From Flectonema sp. DT1601 (taxonomy: Eukaryota; Euglenozoa; Diplonemea; Diplonemida; Diplonemidae), in assembly GCA_964019425.1 (NCBI GenBank), contig OZ025787.1, forward strand, positions 558,001-622,000: 64,000 nt of DNA. Direction: 5' to 3'. The translations under genes and the position numbers were made by a program. This document shows positions 53,953 to 64,000 of this stretch, piece after piece; the stretch's first letter is position 1, and every line of letters starts with the position of its first letter. Under the pieces are notes generated by a model that was given only the letters and a program-made list of their open reading frames with translations, was not told the origin of the DNA and made no database searches.

Positions 53953-56900
53953 ATGGCTGATAGATGCCCCGACCACGATGCAGACTCCGAAGAGGAAGTA
54001 ATTAGAAATCTCCTTGAAGCGGGAGAAGGAGAAGGTCGCAGGGTTGGAATGATGATTCGAAAATGGCAATCAGAAGGACGTCAACTCACAATAGAACAAG
54101 CAGGTGAAGGACTAGTACCAGGCATCACAGCAACCCCTCGTTGTTTAGAAAGAAGTGTTTCTCACGGTTATCAAGATGACAATAGAACAATAGAAGTTGG
54201 TTACTACAGTTTAAAAGAAGCAACGAAGAAATGTGTTGAAAACCCTTCTTGTATTGGTTTCGTTACACCCACTCCTGACAATACTAAGTCACCTGTTGAT
54301 GCTGTTCTTTGTACGTTTAAAGAGTTTGGTTCTTTGGAGATTATGTGTTCGTCTTTTACTTGTTTTTCAAAATATGATTTTGAAGGAGAATGGAGTACAA
54401 CAAACTTATTAAAGAATAAGAATAGCGGTGAGGAACATCTCGTCTTTAGAGTTCAGGCAACTCCAAGTGGACTACTTGGGATTTGTATCACAACTTCTGA
54501 AAACGGATCTCAGCCGTCCTGGTCAACTGCAGCTGTTCCTGCAATCGGAGAGAAGGTTTTTGGTATGATATTCAAACTTAGTGTTTATGATGTGTTTTTT
54601 TTTTAAAAAATATTTTTTTTTTATAATGTAATCACAGGTGTCCTTGAAGACGACAGCCTACTATTTGAGTTTCTACCAATAGGTAAGAATGATATCCTCC
54701 TCCGAAGGGAGGACGGAACCCTCAGCTCTCTATCACGCGCATACAAACCTCCACTTTCACGTTATAGCACAAGAGAATTCCGAAGAACAATGTCATTAGA
54801 AACATTCGGAAGACGGAGGCAATACGAACCATACAACACTGTTAATACTGTTCTGTTTGTCATTCATCCGAGATGTACATTTAGAGTTCAATTAGTTAAA
54901 GTAATTGATCATAGTTGGTGGGATAGAGGCGTCTTGATATTAATTATATTGAACGTCATAATCTTGGTTCTCGATGATAAGTTATTCAACGGCTATGATT
55001 GGGTTGGTGATTTAGTTTCGGTAAGTGAAATATTATTTCAGTTATTGTTTACTGTTGAAGCTGTTATAAAGATTCTTGCGTTGGGTTTTTTTCTACATCC
55101 AGGATCATATCTGAGATCGTATCCGGCACCGTTCTGGAATCGATTGGACTTTCTAATCGTTGTCGGAGGTTTCGCAGGAAACTTTACAGTTTTGAGACTT
55201 CTCCGATGCCTCAGACCATTACGAACTATGAATCGAATAGGAAAACTCCGTCGTCTAATGAACACCCTACTCGATGCTGCCCCTCACGCATTAGATATTT
55301 CTATGCTTTTCTTTCTACTTGTTTGGGTATTCTCAATCCTTGGAATCCACTTGTTCGGAGGTGACTTTCATCGAAGGTGTTACGCATCTCCAGGTTGGTA
55401 TCATGAGTTAGGTGGGAAATCATTTTTTAATGAACAGTTTTGCTCTGATATCAGAAACCTAACTGAGAATCACCCGTATGTAGGACTTCAGAATTGTGGT
55501 AGTGATGTACCTTTAGGATACGATCCATTATTAATTATTAATGACAGTCAGGCATGTGGATCAGGATGGGAATGTAGTACTTCACGAAATGGAATTACTA
55601 TTCCCCAACAGTGTTCTGTTGTGTTGCGGCAGTACGAAGAGACTGTTTACACTTTCGATACTGTTTGGAATGCTTTCTTATTAACCTTTAGACTAATGAC
55701 CCTTGATGACTGGCCGGATTCAATGGAAGTTAGTCAGAATGTTCACGGTCATCATGTCTGGGTTTTCTATTTTTTATGTACTTTTTTAGGAAATATTATT
55801 GCTGTAAATTTAACTCTCGCGGTACTATCTAAAACATACTACCAAGCGAAGAGTCTAGCAACCCGACCACGTCCAGAAGTTCCATACCTCGCGAGTAGTA
55901 CCTTAGCTGGAGCAACTCTCATCCACCCAGTAGTAATATTCTGTTTCCCCTTTTTTATTGAAGAAAGTGATATTGTTGTTTCCTCAGATAGTTCTGAGAG
56001 CTGGAGCAGCGCATTGGTCGTTCAAAAAGCTCCTGATAGCCGTCAAAAGTGGGCTCTTTATCGTCACTTGACTAGCACACCTTATGAGATATTAAGCTCT
56101 GTAGTAACGTTAATTAATATAACTGTGTTGGCTATGGATCATTATGGAATATCTGATGATTGGCTGTTGGTATTAAATTGGGTTAATAAGATGTGTGTGT
56201 ACTTCTTCTTGATTGAAGTGGTTGTAAAATTGATAGTTCTAACACCCCCACACTTCTTTTATGATGGTTATAATGTACTTGATTTCTGTTTAGTATTATT
56301 ATCAGTACCTGAGACGTGGATTGAACCAGGAACAGGCAGTAATGCATTTACTGCTTTGCGAGGCTTTCGCTTTGTTCGAATAGTGAGGTCTGCTGGTAGG
56401 CATGTTGAGGGATTACAACTTTTCCTTTTACAAGTCCAAGAAGCTTTGTCGCATGTATTCTACTTAAGCTTATTAAGTTTTCTACTCATTCTTATTTACG
56501 CTGTTGTTGGTGTTCAACTGATGTCTTGCGACGCTCCAGAAGGTCGTTGTGATTTTGAACATATCGGTTCTTCAGCACTCACTGTTTTTATTGTCGTTAC
56601 TGGTGAGACTTGGGGTGAGATTATGGAAACTGCAATTGATAGAGTTGGTATCGGAGCAATATTTTATTTTGCTACTCTGTACATACTCGGTAATTACGTG
56701 TTGTTGAATCTGTTAGTTGCTATTCTAATTGATAATTTTGGTGGTGCTGACTTTGACACGTCCGGCAACGAAATCACTAGTCCCGATGAGGAAGCGGATG
56801 AAAATGAAAGTGGGGATTCAGTGCCGGGACTCATCCCATCAACCAGATCAGTTCTTCAATTGCGGGATCATTCATCAGTCCATTCTGAGATAACGATAAC

Positions 56901-59900
56901 TGATAATTGTAGTGATGCTATTTACAAAGACAGAAGACAGAACTCAGTAAGGTTTAAGTTCACCAGACCAATAGAATTGAGCCGTGCTTTAGTCTGTTCA
57001 GATTCAGACACGAATCCGACGTTGGTATTGACGCCTCCGAAAGTAAATTGCAACCCCTGCTCTGGGGAGCAAGCATCTCCGCCAATCCGACAAAACCGAG
57101 CGAAGTTTGTTGAAAGTGATGAAGTTTCAAAACCGAAAGATACGAACTGCATGATTACGACCAGCCCGAATTTACTTCAAACTCGTCGGTCTACTTTCGG
57201 GTTTGGTTACGAAAGTGCGTCATCAATTGCTTCCTCTTCTGACTTCGATCAGAATAGTACTAATTTTGATCACAATCAGAGCTCATGTCTAACTGGACGT
57301 AAAGCACTAGTACCTCTTATAGACGGAGGGTCACAGGGTTCTCCTTTAGGGATGTTAAAACCGGAAAACTCTCAAACAAGAAGAGTCGCTCTAATCGAAC
57401 CTGTTACTCGAACCAGCAGCGACCGCAGCAATTCCGTCAGAAGTGCGATGAAGAGAAAGAGTAGCGGATTCACTTTAGCAACAGATAGTTTAACACCACT
57501 TCCTATGAAGGGAAGCAGATCAATGTCTGTTTACAGTTTTGGTTCTGGAAGGAAGTCTTTTCAAGTTGAAAAGACAGTCAAGGCTGTCGTGGGTACCAGT
57601 ACGATGCTAAACAAAGCACATACCAACCAACTTCCACCTCAAAAAGTTTCTTCCATGGAATTTATCGACTTTGACATCCCGAGAAAAGAGAGAACTGAGA
57701 CACCTCCTGCGCATCACCGCGGACCAAATATTTTATACCAATCTTGTAAAGCTGCAAGGGTCATGGTGACTTGGGAATATTTTGATTCTGTTGTGTTGGT
57801 ATTAATAGTAATTAATATTGTATTCATTGCAATGGATAATCCAAACACTCAAGACAATGAACCTGAGTTAAATGAAGTAGTGCTGTATGTTGATTGGGCA
57901 TTTGTACTCATCTACGCCCTGGAGATGATCGCTAAGATGATGGCGTTTAGTGTTGTTGGATTCTTTAATGATCCTTGGAACACATTAGACGCAGTAGTTG
58001 TAGGTTGTTCAATAGTAGGTGTATTCGTAAGGGTACTAAGGAGTATAAGATCACTTCGAATACTCAGATTAGTCTCTTCCGGATCACAAGAAATGAGAAT
58101 AGCTCTTACCACAGTAGTCTCCAGCATCCCTGGGATCAGAAATGTCGTTCTCATTTCAACTATCGTTTGGTTAATGTTTGCAGTTATCGGAGTTCAACTA
58201 TTCAAGGGAGCCCTCTACGCTTGCACTGATCCCGCTACTCATTATAAAGTAAATTGCACTGGTTCGTTTAATCCTTCGTTACTAACTTTATTTGGTACTA
58301 TGCCTAATGCCGCTGCTACTATTGAAGCACGGTGGGAACCACATTGGTTTACTTTTGATGATGTTTTTGAGAGTATGTTCACACTATTTCAAGTTAGTGT
58401 TGGTGAAGGTTGGAAAGACATAATGTACAGAGCAATAGACGCTCCTGGTGTGGGTCAGGGACCTCGAACAAATGCGAATTCCGCCAGTGCGTTATTCTTT
58501 GTAGTGTTTGTCATTGTTGGTCAATTATTCTTTGTCAACATCTTTATAGGAGTTCTGATGCAACGATTCGCAGCTATTCGATTTCGAAATCAACGAGGAG
58601 CCTTTGAAACAGAAAATCAATACGAATGGTCACTAGCTCACAGAACTCTCCTCTCTGTTGACATATGTGATGACTTTAATAAGACTAGTTGTCTATCTCT
58701 TAAGTACCCAGAATTTCATAAATTCGTCACATCGAAAACAACTGAAGCCCTAATCACTATCTGTGTCATACTAAATGCGATAATGTTAAGTGTTCACCAC
58801 TACGATCATTCGGAAGGAGTCAGCACCGTATTAAAGATCGGAAATTGGTTTTTTCTCAGCATCTTCACCCTAGAAGCAATTGCGAAAATATCAGCTTTGT
58901 CAAAGTACTATTTTGAAGATGCTTGGAATCGATTTGATTTTTTAATACTTGGACTCTCTTGGTTGTCAGTTGCATTCTCATCTGGTGCAACGTCCGGCTT
59001 GCGAGTATTGCGTGTTGGTCGTGTTCTTAGACTCTTCACACGTGCAAAGAACTTACACAAATTATTTGCAACAATAATATCTGCGCTACCGTCATTGTTG
59101 AATGTTACTCTTCTGTTGTTTGTTGTTTTCTTTATTTTTGGAGTCTTTGGTGTCGATCTGTTCGGAAGAGCTGATGCCGTTCACAGATGGGCCAGTTTTA
59201 AGAACCTCTACTACGCATTGGTGACTCTATACCAAGTCTCAACAACAGAAAGATGGAACACAATAATGTTCACTGTCACTGAAAAGGGTTCAGGTGTTCC
59301 AGAAGGCAGCACAGTTGGGGGTGTTCACATCGCTATCGCGAGAGCATATTTCGTGTTATTTATTTTATTGGGTGTTTTTGTATTTCTGAATTTGTTCATT
59401 TATGTGATGCTTGAACACTTTGATCTCGAAGAAGAATCTCAGAGAATACAAGAAAAAGGTCTCAATCACAGAGCTGTTCTTCAGCAACTCCGTTCTGCAT
59501 GGAGGCTACATGATCCAAAACACACAGGCTTTATATCTGCTGCTGACTGTATTAGTGTACTTCAGAGCTTACCTGAACCGTTGTGGCTGCAGTCTGCTTG
59601 GTATGTCTTTTTCAATAAAATGAGATCGTTTTCTTTTTAACTTGAATTACTAATCCCTCGTCACACAAATAAATAAAACAGGTCAGTTCAGAACATGTTT
59701 AAAGGTCAGGATGTATCAAAGCGGAGAAGTAGATTTTTATGTACTCAGCAGCAGCTTCGCTCGTGTGTGATACCCCTCGATAAAGATCTTAAAGTGAGAT
59801 ACTTAGATGTGTTGAAGACTTTATCGTTAAAAGTTTTCGATGTTTGTATTCAGGCAGTCACACTTCCTGTCTTTAAACCATTTCAGTTTGAAGTTGAGGG

Positions 59901-62019
59901 TGTTTGGTCGCTTCACCATCATCACGCAGCTCTGTTTATGTCACAAAGTTGGATGAGACACCGCGTTCATCTGTTTAAAATAAAACGAACACAAGTTACA
60001 TTTCCGAGCTTCACATCCGCAGTCTTACTACAAGCAGTGTTCGCAAATCGATCATTAAACGCTAGTAAATTACAGTCTCGGTATTGGGCATTTCCACCTT
60101 ATTTTTTATCAAATTTCGATGTTTCGATTCTGACAGGTAGATGCGAGAGTCCTCCTGAATCACCACATTCGAGTATGTTTCAGGGTTATGAATTCCTATC
60201 TGACGGCAATACCGACTCAACTGATGATGATAATAAAGTAGTTGGACACTATTCAGAATTACTATCAAACTTTAACACACTTACAGATGAAGAACTTCAG
60301 ACTTATGGTTCACAGTACAGCAGGCAATCATCAGCTGATTTTGCCATCGTCCTTCCGAATAATGATCTTTATGAAGGTGACGTTGATGATGACGGACTTC
60401 CGCATGGATTTGGAATTCAATGCACAACACCAAAACAATTCTTTATTGGACATTGGGAACATGGAAAACGTTTAGGTCCTGGAACTGAATCTACTAAGCG
60501 AACATTAAAGAAAGGAATGTTTGAGAATGACACTCTTAACGACATGTTTGGAATTTGTGGATTTCGACAAACTGGAGCAGTATTCGTTGGAAGTTTTAAA
60601 AACGGAAATCCTTCTGGGGAATCTGGAACATTGTTTCACCAATCAGGTTTAATAATTAGCGGAACCTTCATCCCTGGAACGTATTCTCCAATAGGTAAGT
60701 GTACTTATCACCGTCAACAACGTGTTTCTGGAATATGGACTTCATCAGAGTTAAAGTTCGTTGCATCAAAAGGTAAATCATATGCACGGATACCTTCGTG
60801 TGATGATGGTGAAGGTGATATCGTATCTGGAAATGGTGATCACTACACCTGCCTTGATGACATAGATACGAATGAATTATTCAACTGCAACAACAACACA
60901 ACTGACGGCTATGAAACAACAGATAAGCCAAGTCCTACTGAAACAAATAACAGCATTGAAAGTCTTAATAAATCCACAACTACAATCTCAGGATCGAGGT
61001 CACCTTTAGATAGTAAGTTGCCCTCTATGAGTAGCACTTTCTTTTCTGGTGAATCTCCGAAGGAGCATCGACCCCATCGTAGGTCTCACGTATCACTAAC
61101 AGGAAACTTTATTCACATCGATACGTCGGGTGATATTATTTCAGGTGATTTCCAACATGGATTATTATTAAACGGTTCTCGTACGACTACAGTTGGATGT
61201 CTGTCGATCGTAGAGAAAGGAACATTTAGGGGATCATCTCCCTTCAAAATACTACACAGTGGTAGCCTCTCAGTGACATGTCCGATTAATTCAAATATAT
61301 GGAAAGCAATTACGTCAGCTAGTTGTAATCAGGAAACAAGTCTTGGAAATTCTCTCGATCGAAGAAGACAGAGGAAGAGAAGATCTCGTCAACAAGCTGC
61401 TGCGATTCGATTATGGGAACTGATCGGGTATTCACCAACGATAACGACACCTCAAAATAATAGTAACGATGAACTCATAAACATCACATACGAAGGTAGC
61501 TTTGGTCCATCAGGCATTCATAATGGAAGCGTCATAACAGCTGGAATTGGAAAAGCTGAACACTCTTCGGGAGGTTTTGAGCGATGGCTTCTACAAGGTG
61601 AAGGAAACCGAGTGTTAGAAAATAGAACTGAAGAAGGTCACTATACTCGTCATAGACTTAACGGTTGGTGTAAAATAACATCACCGATTACTACATTCAC
61701 TGGTAGATATCAATACGGAATGCCAAACGGACTTGCAAAAATATTTCTACAATCGCAATCAATGCGAGAAGGTATCTTCAGAGATGGTATGATCTGGACT
61801 GGTTCTGAAGCTGTTGAGGGAACTCCTAACGGATTCGGTCGGGGAATATTAATAACAGGAACAACCTTTGAAGGGAAATCAACAATGGGATGTCCTGTAG
61901 ACGGAATATTCACATTTCCTGACGGCAGAACGGAATCAATATCAAACATCTTCAACCTTGTATTATTTGATAACGGTGATGACTTACCTGATCCTGTAGC
62001 TGAGTGGTTGGAAATCTGA
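53953..62019 (+). CDS. Four-repeat voltage-gated Ca2+/Na+-type channel fused to MORN repeats (3 exons)
   Basis: Exons 53953-54562, 54638-59600 and 59682-62019 give 2636 residues; introns are 75 nt and 81 nt, both with GTATG-type donors and AG acceptors, and the frame is kept. Residues 1-205 form a Cys-containing cytosolic domain of unknown kind. Four 6-TM repeats follow, each with an Arg-rich S4 (LRLLRCLRPLRT, LRGFRFVRIVR, LRSIRSLRILRLV, LRVGRVLRLF). The filter positions are Asp560 (TLDDW), Glu860 (TGETW), Glu1460 (VGEGW) and Glu1741 (TTERW). This D/E/E/E ring lacks the Lys of metazoan Nav, so Ca2+ permeation is likely. After repeat IV come the EF-hand-like LHDPKHTGFI and a pre-IQ-like helix as in Cav/Nav. 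The last ~550 residues carry MORN-like repeats (YEGDVDDDGLPHGFGI, FIGHWEHGKRLGPG, FTGRYQYGMPNGLAKI). Likely a membrane or flagellar channel tethered to membrane or cytoskeleton by MORN repeats. Confidence 0.9.
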
Positions 62020-62569
62020 TTTGAGTTTCTTTGTTTTTTTATATAGTTTTTTTTATTATTAACTTTTAAATATTTCTTTTAATCACCTCGCCTGTGCAGA
62101 CAAAACAAGGCTGTGGGAGGACTAGTCTGGGTCTGCTTGTTCAGAGAATAAGCAAGCGTAGTGATTGGTTCTTTTTTTTTTTTTTTAATTTATTTTTAGT
62201 CTACGTACCTGTGTTCCTAATGAATAAAATACAAGGTGTGTAGCAACGAAATGCCTTACTGCCATTACTCAGTACGTTGGTACTCGGGCTTTGCACAAAT
62301 TTATTTTAGTTACAAAAATACTTAGTTAAAATACCTCCGTCTGCTTCCGCAGTGTTCGGAGGTGTAATTAATCTATTGTTGGATATGGTTCTCAATTACC
62401 CACGGAAGTGTCTTAAAAAACGATACTAATTGTAAAAAAAGATTTATTTATATAAAACAGGTCTAACATACACAACGAAGAATTGTTATATCTTTTTCTT
62501 TCTTTTTTTTTTTTTTTTTTTAAAACAAAAAAAATTGTTTACTTTATTTCTCACAGAGGAGGTAACAAA
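62020..62569 (+). other. Intergenic region
   Basis: T-runs near 62172 and 62503-62521, no gene seen. The acceptor-like TATTTCTCACAG at 62545-62556 lies 13 bases before the next ATG. Confidence 0.5.
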
Positions 62570-63623
62570 ATGCCTCCCGGAGGAGGAGGTAGAATTCGCG
62601 GCACCTCCTTCAAACAGGAGTACCGGGGTGGTGGTCCAAGCGCTTTCCAGCGGCTGAAGAACAAAGTATGTAAATATTATTATTACTTGTGTTGTGTAGT
62701 ATAAAGATAATCCCTAAAGTGATATTAACTAACAATAATTCAGGTTACCGGTCGCGCTCGTGCGCCTTCAATGATATCAGAAAAAGACAAGTCGATGCTC
62801 CCTCCTCAAACTAAAGATGACCGGGGGAGAGTTACGATCGTACTTGACCTTGACGAGACACTGATATATGCCCGTGAAGGTTTGTATCTTAACCTCTTGA
62901 GCAGCATATAAAAAGGTTAGTATTTATTACAATAAATCAATTAACTACAGGTCCTCTATATGCGAGACCTGGTCTTGATACACTTCTTGAAGTCTTGAAG
63001 GAACGGACAGAACCTGTCGTCTGGACGGCCGGAGTAAAAGCTTATGCGCAGGTCTGTTATTTTAACATTTTCAAACTGTTAAGCAGTCGTGTTGAGGGAA
63101 GAAAATAATTCACAATATACAACACAGGCGGTTATCAGAAATATAGATAAGAAAAGTATCATAAAGCACTGCGTCTACCGACACAAGAAATGGTTTTCGG
63201 TATGTGTAACTGTTCCTCACTAGAACAAAAAAAAACATACACACAACACACACACATAAACAGGGATGTGCTGGGTACAACAAAGACCTGACCCTTCTTG
63301 GAAGAGACATGGATAAATTACTTATCTTAGAAAACACTCCTGACTGTGTTCGGGGTAACGAAGCGAATGGAATAGTCGTAACTGACTACGAGGGAGAGGG
63401 AGAGGACTACACTCTCCAAGCAATAACTGAACTTATAGTTGATATGGTAGACAGAGTAAATAATTCAGGTATAACTGTCCCTCAGTATATTAAAAGTACT
63501 CCACTACTACAAAAGAGAGAAATCTCGACAGACATTGGAGACTACCTCGAGGTCTATTGTCTCGATACGAATGATTTTATGGCTCAAAAGGCACTCAGAG
63601 TTAACCGTGATCTCAGACAGTAG
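62570..63623 (+). CDS. NIF/TIM50/SCP-type HAD phosphatase, 5 exons
   Basis: Exons 62570-62665, 62744-62879, 62951-63051, 63128-63199 and 63264-63623 give 254 residues. The four introns are 64-78 nt (donors GTATGT, GTTTGT, GTCTGT, GTATGT; acceptors TTCAG, TACAG, CACAG, AACAG) and all junctions keep the frame. The N-terminus is Gly/Arg-rich and unstructured. The catalytic motif VLDLDETLIYARE gives the DxDx(T) nucleophile and acid. RPGLDTLLEVLKER, VVWTAGVKAYAQAV (motif II Thr) and LLGRDMDKLLILENTPD (motif IV region) match the NLI-interacting-factor family that includes CTD small phosphatases and TIM50. No membrane segment and no mitochondrial presequence are evident, so a soluble Ser/Thr phosphatase is likelier than TIM50. 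It is the most intron-dense gene in the window. Confidence 0.9.
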
Positions 63624-64000
63624 ATGGCAATAGCAAAATTAAGAGGGATTGAAGTCAGGTAAAGCACTTCACAAAGAGCGTCAGCATAGTTCTGATCCAG
63701 AACTTGCTTGCTTGGAAAAAGCTGTGGGAAAAAAAAAAAAAACAAGAAAAAAAAAAAACTACAATCTGTGGCAAATGACGAGTCGCAATAATGTTTTCTT
63801 TCCGTAAGTAAAGAAAAAAAGAAAAAGAAAAAAAGAAAAAGAAAATTGGCTACCTGTTACATTCTCTTGAAAAAAATTATTTAAAGTCTGCTGTCGGCTG
63901 TTGTGTGGCAGAATGTTTTTGATCCTTTGGCTTTCGTGTCAAAATGATCGAGACAAATGAAAAGGAAAAAAAAAAAAAAAGAAAATAACAAAAAGGAACA
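63624..64000 (+). other. 3' UTR / intergenic, A-rich
   Basis: A-runs at 63728-63757 and 63968-63981 and an imperfect AAAAAG minisatellite at 63809-63843. No gene seen before the window ends. Confidence 0.5.

Noticed and set aside
62570-63623. Assignment as mitochondrial TIM50
   Set aside because: No presequence or membrane helix is visible in the spliced product, so only the wider NIF/SCP phosphatase family is claimed.

Overview
The window is nuclear DNA of a microbial eukaryote. The evidence is GT-AG introns, a GPI transamidase subunit, an R-SNARE, a TBC Rab-GAP, a four-repeat voltage-gated cation channel, a ubiquitin protease and very long repeat-built surface proteins. It is AT-rich and gene-dense, and stop usage fits the standard code. 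All 16 convincing host genes lie on the + strand. Nearly every ATG has a splice-acceptor-like AG 10-60 bases upstream, and intergenic DNA is full of long poly(T)/poly(A) tracts. With a receptor-type cyclase of the kinetoplastid kind, a leishmanolysin, BspA-like LRR proteins and a phosphagen kinase homologue, this points towards Discoba/Euglenozoa. A stand-alone SufC without a targeting peptide and more than a dozen cis-introns with a strict GTATGT-like donor are unusual there, so I leave the lineage open.

Layout. Positions 2-13238 hold a partial receptor cyclase, an oxidoreductase-like protein with an inserted LRR domain, a USP53/54-like ubiquitin protease and a membrane-anchored leishmanolysin. 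Positions 13.2-25.4 kb are a transposon-rich island: a 1.4-kb fold-back element, a 2.0-kb element with TA duplications and an internally deleted piggyBac element with TTAA duplications. One spliced membrane-protein gene (16261-17419) lies within it. Positions 25.4-32.2 kb hold GAA1, sufC, a ubiquitin-like/LRR gene with one frameshift, a short LRR gene, a 48-residue two-exon gene and a VAMP7-like R-SNARE. A four-exon gene for a 2173-residue surface protein fills 33.4-40.3 kb. Then come an EF-hand voltage-gated K+ channel, a SAM+WW protein, a TBC Rab-GAP, a HAD-family protein and a degenerate phosphagen kinase. A three-exon gene at 53953-62019 fuses a four-repeat voltage-gated channel to MORN repeats, and a five-exon NIF/TIM50-type phosphatase gene ends the window.

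How the genes fit together. Most products are membrane, surface, trafficking or signalling proteins: cyclase, two channels, protease, GPI attachment, SNARE and Rab-GAP. They do not form an operon-like pathway. Their shared orientation looks like a unidirectional (possibly polycistronic) gene array rather than functional clustering.
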